Position numbers and translations under genes: made by a program. Below are positions 48,440 to 62,742 of a stretch of DNA of 64,000 bases, piece after piece. How positions within the stretch are numbered: the first letter of the stretch is position 1; every line of letters starts with the position of its first letter. Under the pieces are notes generated by a model. It saw nothing but the letters and a program-made list of their open reading frames with translations. It made no database searches and was not told the origin of the DNA. This DNA comes from Rossellomorea vietnamensis NBRC 101237 (GTDB lineage: Bacteria; Bacillota; Bacilli; Bacillales; Bacillaceae_B): contig NZ_BCVQ01000010.1 of NCBI RefSeq assembly GCF_001591825.1, positions 1 through 64,000 on the forward strand, given 5' to 3'.

Positions 48440-48493
48440 AAAAAGAAAATAGGGTTGTCCCGAAAGATGATGAAATCTTCCGAGTCAACCCCT
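48440..48493 (-). terminator. Intrinsic terminator after rpoZ
   Basis: AGGGGTTGACTCGGAAGAT pairs with ATCTTTCGGGACAACCCT on the minus strand, followed by ATTTTCTTTTT. Genes on both sides belong to the same functional cluster, so some read-through into coaBC is likely. Confidence 0.8.
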
Positions 48494-48519
48494 GGAGTTA
48501 TTCAATAAGATCCGCCGGT

Positions 48520-48741
48520 CTATTCATCAGAATAAACGGCTTTGGCGTCTCTTTCTTTCATAGATAACTGACCGGCATGAATCTCTTCTAGGGCCTTACC
48601 TACGAATTTATGAGAATCATAACGGTTCAAACGGTAATCCCCCGTGTCTTGCAGGTTTCTTGCACGCTTAGCCGCAATACTGACTAACGAATATTTAGAA
48701 TCAATCTTCTTCATTAATGAATCAATGGATGGGTTTAACAT
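48520..48741 (-). CDS. rpoZ: DNA-directed RNA polymerase subunit omega
   Basis: Omega helps assemble RNA polymerase by holding beta prime. The 73-residue protein has the family pattern [28 protein letters not shown] and the [15 protein letters not shown] segment. The ATG abuts the gmk stop codon, so the two are coupled. Confidence 0.97.
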   Translation of the reverse strand: MLNPSIDSLMKKIDSKYSLVSIAAKRARNLQDTGDYRLNRYDSHKFVGKALEEIHAGQLSMKERDAKAVYSDE

Positions 48742-49356
<615 letters not shown>

Positions 49357-49629
49357 TTATTTACCCTGCCCTTCTTCTACTAAATCCTCTTTATCTGTCA
49401 AACGATGAGCAACGGTTTCGGGTTGAACAGCTGAAAGAATAACGTGGTCGCTATCCGTAATGATGACCGCTCTTGTTCTTCTTCCGTATGTAGCATCAAC
49501 GAGTGTTCCCCGGTCCCTTGCATCTTGTATCAAGCGTTTGATCGGGGCTGATTCCGGACTTACGATTGAAATGATCCGGTTGGCTGAAACGATATTTCCA
49601 AAACCTATATTGATGAGCTTGATCGACAT
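49357..49629 (-). CDS. remA: Extracellular matrix regulator RemA
   Basis: RemA is a DNA-binding activator of biofilm matrix genes in B. subtilis that forms ring-shaped oligomers. The ATG at 49629, after TAGGAGGAG, gives 90 residues starting [19 protein letters not shown]. The conserved [39 protein letters not shown] and QPETVAHR segments are present. The product is also found in spore formers that make no biofilm, so its regulon here is unknown. It abuts gmk. Confidence 0.97.
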   Translation of the reverse strand: MSIKLINIGFGNIVSANRIISIVSPESAPIKRLIQDARDRGTLVDATYGRRTRAVIITDSDHVILSAVQPETVAHRLTDKEDLVEEGQGK

Positions 49630-49685
49630 AACGCTCCTCCTAATCAATAGTTTAGTTTCGCCTGAATGATAGGAAACTAAACTTC

Positions 49686-50561
49686 TTATTCTACATTTTG
49701 CACTTGTTCCCTCAGCTTCTCAAGTGTTGATTTCAGTTCCACTACAATGGTGGCGATGAGGGAATCATTTGCTTTCGACCCAATCGTATTCACTTCCCTG
49801 TTCATTTCCTGGATCATGAAATCCAGCTTCCTGCCTACAGGACCACAATCGATTAATGTGGAGTGAAAGTACTGAATATGACTTTTAAGTCTTGTCAATT
49901 CTTCCGTTATGTCAGACTTATCGGCAAAGATGGCCACTTCCGTAAGCAAACGGCTTTCATCGAAAGATGTTTCGTTGTATTCGGAAATTCTCTTTCTTAG
50001 TCTTTCTCTATATTGATTGACCACTTCCGGAGCATGACTGGACAGTTCAATGATATTCTTTTCAAACTGACTAAGATGGACGAGAAAATCTTTCTTGAGA
50101 AGTTCCCCTTCTTTCTCCCTCATCACTTTAAGGTCCAGCGCTGCTTCATCCACAGCTTTTAAAACCAGATTCTCAAGCTCTTCATTTTCTTCCTCCATCT
50201 CTTCGATCATGATGAATTCTTCTCTGTTCAGGAGATTGGATAATTGCACTTCATCTTTTAATGAAAAGGTTTCTTTCACTTCATTTACTAACTGATAATA
50301 ATCTTGAATGAGCTTCCAGTCAATATGAAGATTTTTATGCACAAGGCCGTCCCCTGTGATGGTAATGAAAATATCAACTTTTCCTCTTTTAACATGGTGG
50401 GATACTTGCTTCTTGATTTTATCCTCTAGCTTCATTAATTGTCGCGGCATTCTTATGTAACATTCACTGAATCTGTGATTCACGGATTTCATTTCAACCG
50501 TTACAGTATGTTGTGCAGAGTCTGATTTGCTTCTTCCAAAGCCTGTCATACTGACAACCAT
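49686..50561 (-). CDS. yicC: YicC family endoribonuclease
   Basis: YicC family proteins (YloC in B. subtilis) have been described as endoribonucleases. The ATG at 50561 gives 291 residues starting [14 protein letters not shown], which matches the family start and length; the longer frame adds 30 residues without similarity. The C-terminal DUF1732 region contains [37 protein letters not shown] and [18 protein letters not shown]. The ribosome site is weak (GGATGTG). It heads the remA-gmk-rpoZ series. Confidence 0.93.
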   Translation of the reverse strand: MVVSMTGFGRSKSDSAQHTVTVEMKSVNHRFSECYIRMPRQLMKLEDKIKKQVSHHVKRGKVDIFITITGDGLVHKNLHIDWKLIQDYYQLVNEVKETFSLKDEVQLSNLLNREEFIMIEEMEEENEELENLVLKAVDEAALDLKVMREKEGELLKKDFLVHLSQFEKNIIELSSHAPEVVNQYRERLRKRISEYNETSFDESRLLTEVAIFADKSDITEELTRLKSHIQYFHSTLIDCGPVGRKLDFMIQEMNREVNTIGSKANDSLIATIVVELKSTLEKLREQVQNVE

Positions 50562-50680
50562 TACGATCACATCCAATCCTTTGACGGTATTCGTATGTAA
50601 GATAACCGAATTCACTTTCATCTCGTGCTGATAGATTGAGAAGGGAAGCACTCACTTATGTACAACATATCTCTTTATAT

Positions 50681-50717
50681 AAAAAAGGTAATAGAGGATT
50701 TTCTCTATTACCTTTTG
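50681..50717 (-). terminator. Intrinsic terminator after the Ca-type ATPase gene
   Basis: AAAAGGTAATAGAG pairs perfectly with CTCTATTACCTTTT around a six-base loop, followed by further T on the minus strand. Confidence 0.92.
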
Positions 50718-50731
50718 GATTATACCACATT

Positions 50732-53413
50732 TCACTGTTTTTTTCTTGCAAAAAATGACCCTGCGAGTAAAAAGGTTGGAACGGAGCTTAACCCAATGAT
50801 CAAGAGCCAATCTTTCAGTACGATCGGTACTGTATGGAAGATCGGTTGCAGGGAAGGGATATAGATGACCAAGAGCATTAATATGAGTGAAGATAATACG
50901 GCAAAAACGAGATACATGTTCCCGAACGGATTTCTTGAAAACACCGATACTTCACTTCGGCAGTCGAACACATGGATCAGTTGTGCCATGACCAGGGTAG
51001 CGAACGCGACGGTTTGGGCATATGCCAAGTGATCTGGATGAGTTTTATACGATAGCATGAACGCAAGCAGCGTCGCCCCGCCGATCAAGAATCCCCTGGA
51101 GACCACTTTCCACCCGAGCCGCCTTGCAAACACACCTTCCTTTGGGTGTCTCGGTTTTCTTCTCATGACATCATCTTCCGGTTTATCTAGACCCAGTGCC
51201 ATGGCAGGGAGGCCATCCGTCACCAGGTTCACCCACAAAATCTGAATCGGTACCAATGGAAGCGGGAGCGCCAGAATCATGGCAAACAACATGACAAGAA
51301 TTTCACCTACGTTCGAAGCTAACAGATACCGTATGAATTTGCGGATATTTTCATAGATGTTCCTTCCTTCCTGTATGGCTGATTTAATCGTAGCGAAGTT
51401 ATCATCCAACAGGACTAACGAAGAAGATTCCTTTGATACGTCCGTGCCTGTAATCCCCATGGCGACTCCAATATCAGAGGATTTTATGGCAGGGGCATCG
51501 TTTACCCCATCCCCTGTCATCGCCACGACATGCCCTCTGTTTTGGAGGGCTTTGACGATTTTCAGTTTATGCTCAGGTGATACCCGGGCAAACACTGACA
51601 CTTCATCCACTATTTCTTCCAGTTCATGCACTTCCATTACGTTTAATTCTTTCCCATCCATGACGCGGTCTTTATTTTTCAAGATGCCGAGCTGTTTGGC
51701 AATGGCTTTCGCCGTCAGAACATGGTCCCCGGTGATCATGACCGTTTTGATCCCGGCAGCACGACACTCTTTCACCGCCTGCTTCACCTCAGGTCTCGGA
51801 GGGTCGATCATCCCTTGTAAACCGATGAAGGTAACCCCTTCTTCCACGTCCTCTTCCACCAACGCTTCAACAGCACGTTCCTTGATCGGTTTATACGCAA
51901 TCGCAATGTTTCGTAAAGCGTTGGATGACATCTCACTAATGGCCCCTTCTACTTTTTCAGTGACCTCAGGTGATTTCGGTTGAAGCCTTCCCTCCCACAG
52001 GAACGATTCGCTTTTCCCGACCAATACATCAGGAGCACCTTTCGTTACAGAGAAGTGCTTTCCATTCTGGTCGACCACGATGATACTCATCATCTTCCTT
52101 GTGGAATCAAAAGGGAACTCTTTGACAATCGTGAATTTTTTCTGCAATGATTCCCTGGAAAGCCCTGCCTTTAATCCTGCTACAAGAAGAGCCCCTTCAG
52201 TGGGGTCACCATCGACGATAAAGGTTTTATCACGGGTTACAAGCTCTGCATGATTGCACAGCATCCCGAAAGTCAGCAGCTGCTGGAGTGCATTCTCACT
52301 GTGAGGCGTCACCCGTTTTTCCCCGGTATAAAATTGGCCGTCTGGTTCATATCCGGTGCCGGTGACGGTCCACGTCCTTCCTCCACTCCACAGATGGGTG
52401 ACCGTCATCTTATTCTGGGTCAAGGTTCCGGTTTTATCAGAACAGATCACCGATGCACAGCCTAATGTTTCCACTGCCGGCAGCTTTCGGACGATGGCTT
52501 TCTTCTTGATCATCCTTTGAACACCTAGGGAAAGGGCAACCGTCACAATGGCAGGCAACCCTTCAGGTATGGCTGCTACGGCCAATGAAACCCCGGCTAA
52601 GAACATCGTATACATATCATGGCCCTGGATCACGCCGATTCCTACAACCAATCCTGTCAGTACAAGAGCAACCGTAATGAGGATCTTTCCTAACTCTTCC
52701 AGTCTTCTCTGAAGAGGAGTGGTCATGGTTTCTGCGTTTTGGATCATATCGGCGATTTGCCCCATTGCCGTTTTCATACCGATCGAAGTCACGACACCAA
52801 TTCCATTTCCCCTCGTGACCATCGTTCCCATAAATGCCATGTTCTCCAAGTCCCCGAGACTCATATTTTCTCCATTTACAGGGTTTGTGGATTTGGTGAC
52901 GGGTAAAGACTCCCCGGTCAGGGCGGATTCTTCTATTTCAAGATTATTGGCTTCAATGAGACGAACATCCGCCCCGATCCGGTCTCCACTTGCAAAGCGG
53001 ATGACATCCCCAATGATGACATCCTTCGAAACGATTTTTACCCACTTACCGTCCCTTAACACTGAAACCTGGGGTGCAGAGAGCTCCTTTAAAGCCTGAA
53101 GCGACCTCTCGGCTTTCCGCTCTTGGAAAAAGCCTAAAAAGCCGTTAATGAACACAATGGCAATAATGGCGATCGCATCGATGTATTCACCGAGTAAACC
53201 TGAAATGAGCGTGGCTGCCAATAACACAAGAACCATAAAGTCCTTGAACTGACTGAAAAACAACAATAAAGCTGACTGCTTCTCAGCTTCTTCTAATTGA
53301 TTGTACCCAAATTGTTTCCGTCTGATTGCAACCTCTTCTGTTGAAAGCCCTTCTTGATAATTGGTATTTAACGACTGCTCTATGTCCTCTTGTCTCATCT
53401 CATGAAATTTCAT
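50732..53413 (-). CDS. Calcium-translocating P-type ATPase (YloB type)
   Basis: The 893-residue membrane pump is a type IIA P-ATPase similar to B. subtilis YloB, which transports Ca2+ and is linked to spores. The order is N-terminal cytosolic domain, helices at about 46-100, actuator with TGES (166-169), helices at about 243-300 with AIPEGLPAIV (calcium ligand region), phosphorylation site D326 in SDKTGTLTQNKMTV, nucleotide domain with KGAPDVLVGK, hinge MTGDGVNDAPAIKSSDIG, and six C-terminal helices. The ATG has AGGAGG 14 bases upstream, farther than normal. It is transcribed away from rqcH. Confidence 0.95.
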   Translation of the reverse strand: MKFHEMRQEDIEQSLNTNYQEGLSTEEVAIRRKQFGYNQLEEAEKQSALLLFFSQFKDFMVLVLLAATLISGLLGEYIDAIAIIAIVFINGFLGFFQERKAERSLQALKELSAPQVSVLRDGKWVKIVSKDVIIGDVIRFASGDRIGADVRLIEANNLEIEESALTGESLPVTKSTNPVNGENMSLGDLENMAFMGTMVTRGNGIGVVTSIGMKTAMGQIADMIQNAETMTTPLQRRLEELGKILITVALVLTGLVVGIGVIQGHDMYTMFLAGVSLAVAAIPEGLPAIVTVALSLGVQRMIKKKAIVRKLPAVETLGCASVICSDKTGTLTQNKMTVTHLWSGGRTWTVTGTGYEPDGQFYTGEKRVTPHSENALQQLLTFGMLCNHAELVTRDKTFIVDGDPTEGALLVAGLKAGLSRESLQKKFTIVKEFPFDSTRKMMSIIVVDQNGKHFSVTKGAPDVLVGKSESFLWEGRLQPKSPEVTEKVEGAISEMSSNALRNIAIAYKPIKERAVEALVEEDVEEGVTFIGLQGMIDPPRPEVKQAVKECRAAGIKTVMITGDHVLTAKAIAKQLGILKNKDRVMDGKELNVMEVHELEEIVDEVSVFARVSPEHKLKIVKALQNRGHVVAMTGDGVNDAPAIKSSDIGVAMGITGTDVSKESSSLVLLDDNFATIKSAIQEGRNIYENIRKFIRYLLASNVGEILVMLFAMILALPLPLVPIQILWVNLVTDGLPAMALGLDKPEDDVMRRKPRHPKEGVFARRLGWKVVSRGFLIGGATLLAFMLSYKTHPDHLAYAQTVAFATLVMAQLIHVFDCRSEVSVFSRNPFGNMYLVFAVLSSLILMLLVIYIPSLQPIFHTVPIVLKDWLLIIGLSSVPTFLLAGSFFARKKQ

Positions 53414-53627
53414 GCAACCATGTCACTCTCCTCCTACGATACGAAAAGTTGTCCTTCTCATAGCATTCTTATTCAGACTCGTCCTAAAAAATGATATGAT
53501 TTAAGTATGTTTTGCATTTTCCCTTTCAGGGAGATAAAATCGGTTACATTTGATACACTTTTCAACCACTCCCTAGTCGGAAGAAATCAAACTATACTGA
53601 AATCGCATGAAGCAGAGGATGTTATAT

Positions 53628-55331
53628 ATGTCATTTGATGGATTATTCACAAGAAACATGACGAAAGAATTAAATGAAAACCTATTACACGGACGCATAA
53701 ACAAAATACACCAACCTTATAAAAATGAAATCATTCTGGTTATCCGGGCAAATGGAAAGAACCATAAAGTGCTCTTATCCGCTCACCCAAGTTACTCACG
53801 TGTTCAATTGACGGCTGAGAATTATGACAACCCCTCGGTTCCACCGATGTTTTGTATGCTCTTGCGGAAACATCTTGAAGGATCGATCATTGAAGGGATC
53901 AGTCAGATTGAATTAGATCGGATGATTGTATTCGAAGTGAAGGGCAGAAACGAGATCGGGGATATATCTTATAAACAACTGATCATTGAAATAATGGGCC
54001 GGCACAGCAATATCATCCTGGTAGATAAAGAACGAAATATGATTCTTGACAGCATCAAGCATATTTCACCAAGCATGAACACCCATCGTACTGTATTGCC
54101 TGGCCATACCTACGTGTTGCCGCCTCAACAGGATAAAATCGATCCACTTGAAGCAGACACTGTAGATGTTTTACGTGCCCTTGATTTCAATTCGGGTAAG
54201 CTTGATAAACAGATCGTCCAATCCTTCGCCGGTATCTCACCGCTTTACGCGAAGGAAGTCGTACACCGTGCAGGGATCGGCAGCGGGGCAGCCATTGCCG
54301 AGTCATTCCTATCATTGATTGCTCATGCAAAAAACTTTGATGTAGCGCCGACCCTGATCACAGCAGATAAGGAAACATTCTACTGGATGGACCTTCAACA
54401 TCTTCAGGGTGAAAAACAAACATTCCCTTCCTTGAGTGAACTGCTTGACCGTTTCTTTTATCAGAAGGCTGCACGTGATCGAGTCAAGCAACAAGGAAAT
54501 GACCTCGAGCGGTTCATTCGAAATGAAAGGGATAAGAACGTCAACAAAATAACGAAACTGGAGCGAACGCTTGACGATGCCCAACAGGCTGACCGCTATC
54601 AGCTGCTCGGTGAACTTCTTACTTCGAATCTATATGCCGTGGAACGTGGGATGACGGAGGTGAGCGTAGTCAATTATTATGACGAAAACGGGGAAAGTAT
54701 CACGATTCCATTAAATCCTCAAAAGTCGCCTTCGGATAATGCACAGAATTATTTCTCACGTTATCAAAAAGCGAAGAATGCCATAAAGATCGTCCATGAA
54801 CAAATTGAAAAAGCACAGGAAGAGATCGTGTATCTCGAACAATTACTGCAACAATTAGAATCTGCTTCAACGAAAGATGTGGAGGAAATCAGAGAGGAAC
54901 TCGAAGAAGAGGGTTACCTGAAGGTCCGCAAGCAAACAAAAAAGAAAAAGGCCAATATGAAGCCCGTATTGGAACAATACACGTCAACTGACGGAACACA
55001 GATCCTGGTCGGTAAAAACAATAAGCAAAACGACTACTTGACCAACCGGGTTGCTGGAAGAGATGAAGTCTGGCTTCATACGAAGGATATTCCAGGTTCT
55101 CACGTTGTCATCAAGAGTTCCAACCCAACTGATGAAACGATCAAGGAAGCGGCCAATATTGCCGCATACTTCAGTAAAGCCCGTGAATCCAGCTCCGTAC
55201 CCGTTGATTTTACCGAAGTCAAACAGGTCAAGAAACCTAAAGGTGCCAAACCCGGATTTGTCATATACGAAGGACAGCAAACCGTTTACGTGACACCGGA
55301 TCTCGATTTGGTCCGATCGTTGAAAGATTGA
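53628..55331 (+). CDS. rqcH: Rqc2-like ribosome quality control factor RqcH (YloA)
   Basis: RqcH binds 50S subunits blocked with peptidyl-tRNA and adds alanine tails that mark the stuck chains for degradation. The ATG at 53628, nine bases after AGAGG, gives 567 residues starting [11 protein letters not shown]. Domains are NFACT-N (about 1-180, with [28 protein letters not shown] and [13 protein letters not shown]), a helix-hairpin-helix segment, two coiled coils (about 270-430) and NFACT-R ([20 protein letters not shown]). It is the only plus-strand gene. Earlier names such as fibronectin-binding protein refer to the same family. Confidence 0.97.
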   Translation: MSFDGLFTRNMTKELNENLLHGRINKIHQPYKNEIILVIRANGKNHKVLLSAHPSYSRVQLTAENYDNPSVPPMFCMLLRKHLEGSIIEGISQIELDRMIVFEVKGRNEIGDISYKQLIIEIMGRHSNIILVDKERNMILDSIKHISPSMNTHRTVLPGHTYVLPPQQDKIDPLEADTVDVLRALDFNSGKLDKQIVQSFAGISPLYAKEVVHRAGIGSGAAIAESFLSLIAHAKNFDVAPTLITADKETFYWMDLQHLQGEKQTFPSLSELLDRFFYQKAARDRVKQQGNDLERFIRNERDKNVNKITKLERTLDDAQQADRYQLLGELLTSNLYAVERGMTEVSVVNYYDENGESITIPLNPQKSPSDNAQNYFSRYQKAKNAIKIVHEQIEKAQEEIVYLEQLLQQLESASTKDVEEIREELEEEGYLKVRKQTKKKKANMKPVLEQYTSTDGTQILVGKNNKQNDYLTNRVAGRDEVWLHTKDIPGSHVVIKSSNPTDETIKEAANIAAYFSKARESSSVPVDFTEVKQVKKPKGAKPGFVIYEGQQTVYVTPDLDLVRSLKD

Positions 55332-55344
55332 TATAGCAAAGATG

Positions 55345-55387
55345 CACTTTCATCCAGTAATGATTCCACCGGATGAAAGTGTTTTTA
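55345..55387 (+). terminator. Intrinsic terminator after rqcH
   Basis: CACTTTCATCC pairs with GGATGAAAGTG across a 15-base loop, followed by TTTTTATTT on the plus strand. Confidence 0.88.
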
Positions 55388-55399
55388 TTTGGAAGAATG

Positions 55400-55430
55400 A
55401 CAAAAAGCAACTCAAAAAACGAGTTGCTTT
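55400..55430 (-). terminator. Intrinsic terminator after pyrE (end of the pyr operon)
   Basis: AAAGCAACTC pairs with GAGTTGCTTT around GTTTTTT, followed by TTG on the minus strand. It lies back to back with the rqcH terminator in the convergent gap. Confidence 0.8.
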
Positions 55431-55435
55431 CCCCT

Positions 55436-56055
55436 TTACATCCCCCATGTCTCAGGGTCTTTTCTCCAAAGCTTCAATTGTTCCCATTCACTTTCACGGA
55501 TGATCTCATTTTGGACCGCTACCTCAAGTAAGCTTGAATAATCAGAGAGGGCATAGGATGTAATGTTTTGTTCTTCAAGCATTCTTTTCCCTTTTTCCAA
55601 TTCATATGTGAAGATCGCAACCACCCCTAATACGTCACATCCCGCTTCTCTTAAGGCGTCAACCGCAGTTATACAGCTGCCTCCCGTGGAGATCAGATCT
55701 TCAACGACGACAACCTTTTGTCCCGGTGCCGCGATCCCTTCAATCTGCTTTCCTTTTCCATGGGCTTTAGGCTTTGACCGGACATAACACATGGGAAGAT
55801 TTAATTTCTCGCTCACCCACGCGGCATGTGGAATTCCCGCCGTCGCTGTTCCTGCGATGACTTCCGCTTCCGGAAAGTGCTTTCGGATCAACTCGGACAG
55901 TCCTGTTGAAATGCTGTCCCGCACTGAAGGATACGAAAGTGTCAGTCGATTATCACAATAAATCGGTGACTTTATGCCGGATGACCAAGTAAATGGCTCC
56001 GTCGGGTTTAAAAATACGGCTTCGATGTCGAGTAATTTCTTTGCGATTTCATGTT

Positions 56056-56059
<4 letters not shown>
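55436..56059 (-). CDS. pyrE: Orotate phosphoribosyltransferase
   Basis: PyrE joins orotate and PRPP to form orotidine 5'-phosphate. The ATG at 56059, with GGGAGGGC upstream and overlapping the pyrF stop (ATGA), gives 207 residues starting [17 protein letters not shown]. The PRPP-binding motif is [14 protein letters not shown], and [19 protein letters not shown] and [10 protein letters not shown] contact orotate and PRPP. It is the last gene of the operon. Confidence 0.98.
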
Positions 56060-58445
<2,386 letters not shown>

Positions 58446-58449
<4 letters not shown>

Positions 58450-61400
58450 TGATAAACCGCCTCTTTCACTTTCGGTAGTGAGTCAAGTGCCTCTGCTGAA
58501 AAAGTCATAGATTCAATCACTCTCAGGATGGCTTCAGCAGTATCCAGTGACGTAAGACATGGAATGCCGTTTTCGACCGATTCCCTTCGAATTCTGAATC
58601 CATCCCGGGCAGGCTGTTTTCCTTTTGTCAATGTATTGATGACAAGCTGGGTTTCACCGCTTTGGATGATATCCAATAATGTAGGACCGCTGGATCCGAT
58701 CTTATCCACTTCACGGACCGTGATACCTGCCTTGGCCAGATGCTCTGCCGTACCCTTCGTTGCGAGGATTTGATAGCCGATATCGATAAACCGTTGTGCC
58801 AGGAGGACTGCTTCATCCTTGTCTTTATCTGCCACGGTCATGAGTACGGAGCCGTATTCCTTCATTTGCATACCTGCAGCGACCATCCCCTTGTAAAGTG
58901 CCTTTTCCAATGTCTGATCTTTCCCCATTACTTCCCCAGTAGATTTCATTTCAGGTCCGAGAGTTATGTCCACCCGTCTAAGTTTGGCAAAGGAGAAGAC
59001 CGGGACTTTGACGTACACACCCTGTTTTTCAGGAACCAGTCCTGATTCATATCCTTGATCTTTCAGGGATATACCAAGGATGGACTTGGTTGCAATATTC
59101 GCCATTGGGACATTTGTGATTTTACTGATGAATGGCACTGTCCGGCTGGAACGGGGATTCACTTCCAGGACGTATACTTCGCCTTTTGAAATAACATACT
59201 GGATGTTCAGTAATCCAATAATGTTCAACCCTTTTGCCAGTCTCGTCGTATAATCGATAATGGTTTGTTTCTGTTCCTGTGTGAGTTGCTGAGGAGGATA
59301 CACGGCGATGGAATCCCCTGAATGAACTCCCGCACGTTCGATATGCTCCATAATCCCCGGGATGACTACGTCTGATCCGTCTGAGATGGCATCCACCTCG
59401 ATCTCCTTGCCGATCAGATAACGGTCGATCAATACCGGGTGCTGTGGATTGACCTTTACTGCATTTTTCATGTATTGAAGAAGTTCTTCTTCCCTGTAAA
59501 CAATCTCCATTGCCCGTCCTCCGAGTACGTACGAAGGTCTTACCAATACCGGGTAACCGATGCTTTTTGCTATTTCAAGTGCCCCTTCTACGGAAACTGC
59601 CGTTTTACCTTCGGGTTGAGGAATGCCGAGCTCATTCAGAGTATGCTCGAATTTATCGCGGTTCTCTGCGCGATCGAGATCCTCAAGTGAAGTACCCAGA
59701 ATCTTGACGCCTCTTCTCACCAGCTCATCTGCCAGATTAATGGCCGTTTGTCCACCAAACTGGACGACGACTCCCTTTGGCTTTTCCAGGTCGATGATGT
59801 GCATGACATCTTCCACCGTCAGTGGCTCGAAATATAATTTGTCCGAGATACTGAAGTCGGTCGAGACCGTTTCGGGATTGTTATTGACGATGATGGCCTC
59901 ATAACCCGCTTCCTTAATGGCCCAAACAGAGTGAACGGTCGCATAATCAAACTCCACTCCCTGTCCGATCCTGATCGGTCCCGAACCGAGGACGATGACA
60001 CTCTCACGTTCTGTGACCCTTGATTCATTCTCATCTTCATAAGTGCCGTAGAAGTAGGGAGTTTCAGATTCGAACTCTGCCGCACAGGTATCTACCATTT
60101 TATATACCGGGATAAGGTCCTGCTCTTTTCTCCACGTATAGACATCCGCTTCAGAGCTTTCCCATAAACGTGCCATGGTGATATCCGAGAAGCCCATGCG
60201 CTTCGCTTTTTCTGCAAGCTCAGGGTTGAAGGGGTTCAACGCCAATTCTTTTTCAAACTCTATGATTCTATTCATCTTATATAAGAAGAAGAGGTCGATT
60301 TTGCTCCATTCATGGATGGTCTCGATTGTCACTCCCCTTCTCAGCGCTTCGCCGATATAGAAGAGGCGCTCATCCCCTGCTTTTCTGATCCTTTTCTCAA
60401 TCCATTCGTCCGTAAATTGATCCGCGTCACTCAATTCCATATGATACGTATTGCTTTCAAGGGAGCGGATCGCTTTCAGTAGTGATTCTTCGAAGGTCCG
60501 GCCGATTGCCATCACTTCTCCGGTTGCTTTCATCTGGGTACCAAGGTTTCGTTTGGCCGCTTCAAATTTATCAAAAGGCCATCTTGGGATTTTCGTCACA
60601 ACATAATCCAGTGCAGGTTCGAATGATGCATACGTTTTACCCGTCACAGGATTCATCATTTCATCCAAGGTCAGGCCGACGGCGATCTTCGCTGCAAGTT
60701 TTGCAATCGGATAGCCGGTCGCTTTGGATGCCAGGGCAGATGAACGGCTCACCCTGGGATTGACTTCTATGATGTAATACTGGAAGCTGTCAGGGTCGAG
60801 GGCCAGCTGGACATTACAGCCACCTTCGATTCCCAGCTCGCGGATGATATTCAGACTTGTATTCCGGAGCATTTGATATTCACGGTCGCTTAATGTTTGA
60901 CTTGGTGCTACCACGATGGAGTCTCCCGTATGGATCCCCACCGGATCTATATTCTCCATATTACATACCACGATGGCGTTATCGGCTGCATCCCGCATAA
61001 CCTCGTATTCTACCTCTTTGAAGCCTGCAATGCTTTTCTCCAGAAGGCATTGTGTGACAGGGCTGTATTTCAGTCCCGAACTTACAATCTCGACCAATTC
61101 GTCTTCGTTGTGACAGATTCCCCCTCCGGTTCCACCCAAGGTATAAGCTGGACGGACAATGACCGGATACCCAATTTCATTCACAAATTGATAGGCTTCA
61201 TCCAGGGAATGGATGATTTCACTGTCCGGAACCGGTTCTCCCATTTCATTCATCAAGTTCCTGAACAAATCACGGTCTTCCGCTTTCTCGATGGCAGATA
61301 GCTTCGTCCCGAGGATTTCAACTCCGCATTCTTCCAAGACCCCGGACTGGGCAAGTTCAACAGCCATGTTCAATCCCGTTTGGCCACCTAATGTAGGCAG

Positions 61401-61658
61401 CAGCGCATCCGGACGTTCTTTACGGATGATCCTGCTGACGAATTCAAGTGTCAATGGTTCGATGTATACTTTATCTGCCATTTCAGCGTCTGTCATGATC
61501 GTGGCAGGATTGGAATTTACGAGGATGACCCTGTAACCTTCCTCTTTCAGTGCGATGCAGGCTTGTGTTCCGGCGTAGTCAAACTCCGCCGCTTGTCCAA
61601 TGATGATAGGTCCGCTTCCGATAACCAAGATGCTTTTAATGTCTGTACGTTTAGGCAT
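58446..61658 (-). CDS. carB: Carbamoyl-phosphate synthase, large subunit (pyrimidine-specific)
   Basis: CarB makes carbamoyl phosphate from bicarbonate, ATP and ammonia supplied by CarA. The 1070-residue protein is made of two homologous ATP-grasp halves (each starts with a [10 protein letters not shown] or [12 protein letters not shown] motif, at about 10 and 555) followed by an MGS-like allosteric domain from about 935. It sits inside the pyrimidine operon, so it is the pyrAB-type enzyme rather than the arginine-specific one. It overlaps carA by eight bases. Confidence 0.98.
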
Positions 61659-62742
61659 GTTGAAGCTCCTTTCTTTTCTCTTCTTTCATCAATTGCAGGA
61701 AATCATCGAATAAGTAGTTGGAATCCTCAGGTCCCGGAGATGCTTCAGGGTGATATTGCACCGTAAAGGCCGGATAGTCCAAATGTTTCAATCCTTCTAC
61801 CGTTCCATCATTTATGGCCAGATGAGTGACCTGTAATCTCGACCCGGCTAAAGATTTTTCATCGACTGCATAGCCGTGATTCTGTGAAGTCAGTGCGACC
61901 TTTCCGGATTTTAAATCTTTGACAGGATGGTTGCCGCCACGATGTCCAAATTTCATTTTGAAAGAGTCCCCTCCACACGCCAGGGCAAATAATTGATGTC
62001 CGAGGCAGATACCAAAGAGTGGAATTTCACCAAGCAATTCCTTGATCGTTTCAATCGCCTGGGGTACATCTTTCGGATCCCCCGGACCATTCGATAACAT
62101 GATCCCGTCAGGCTGCAGGCGTCTGATTTCTTCCGCTGAAGTATCATAAGGAACCACAATCACATCACAATCACGTTTGTTCAATTCCCTTAGAATCCCG
62201 TGCTTCATCCCGAAATCCATCAACACTACACGGTAACCTCTTCCAGGGCTTGCATAGGCCGTCTTCGTAGAAACCTGTTTGACCTGATCTGTTCGTAAAT
62301 CTGTCCCATGCAGCTTATCAAGCATTGCCCCGGAATCCAGTTCAGCTGAACAAATAATGCCTTTCATGGCTCCATGCTTCCTGATGATCCTGGTTAACTT
62401 TCTCGTATCGATCCCTGATATTCCGGGAATTCCTTTTATTTTTAATAATTCATCCAATGTTGATTCATTTCTCCAGTTAGAAGGGAAGTCCGCCACTTCT
62501 CTCACAATGAACGCTTTGATGGCCGGGGTGATCGATTCAAAATCGTCCCGGTTGATGCCGTAGTTCCCTACAAGGGGATACGTCAAGGTGACAAGCTGGC
62601 CGCAGTAGGATGGATCTGAAAGGATTTCCTGGTAGCCGGTCATGCTCGTATTGAATACCACTTCACCTATACTTTCTTCATTTGCTCCGAATCCTTCTCC
62701 CACGAAAACCGTTCCATCGTCTAAAATGAGTTGTCTTTTCAT
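61651..62742 (-). CDS. carA: Carbamoyl-phosphate synthase, small subunit (pyrimidine-specific)
   Basis: CarA is the glutaminase that releases ammonia for CarB. The 363-residue protein has the N-terminal domain typical of the family ([24 protein letters not shown]) and a class I amidotransferase domain with the triad C246 (LFGICLGHQ), H331 and E333 ([10 protein letters not shown]). The start overlaps the pyrC stop by four bases. Confidence 0.98.
   Translation of the reverse strand: MKRQLILDDGTVFVGEGFGANEESIGEVVFNTSMTGYQEILSDPSYCGQLVTLTYPLVGNYGINRDDFESITPAIKAFIVREVADFPSNWRNESTLDELLKIKGIPGISGIDTRKLTRIIRKHGAMKGIICSAELDSGAMLDKLHGTDLRTDQVKQVSTKTAYASPGRGYRVVLMDFGMKHGILRELNKRDCDVIVVPYDTSAEEIRRLQPDGIMLSNGPGDPKDVPQAIETIKELLGEIPLFGICLGHQLFALACGGDSFKMKFGHRGGNHPVKDLKSGKVALTSQNHGYAVDEKSLAGSRLQVTHLAINDGTVEGLKHLDYPAFTVQYHPEASPGPEDSNYLFDDFLQLMKEEKRKELQHA

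Noticed and set aside
48288-48488. A 66-codon minus-strand frame around the coaBC start
   Set aside because: It covers the rpoZ terminator and the coaBC ribosome site, and has no plausible start signal.
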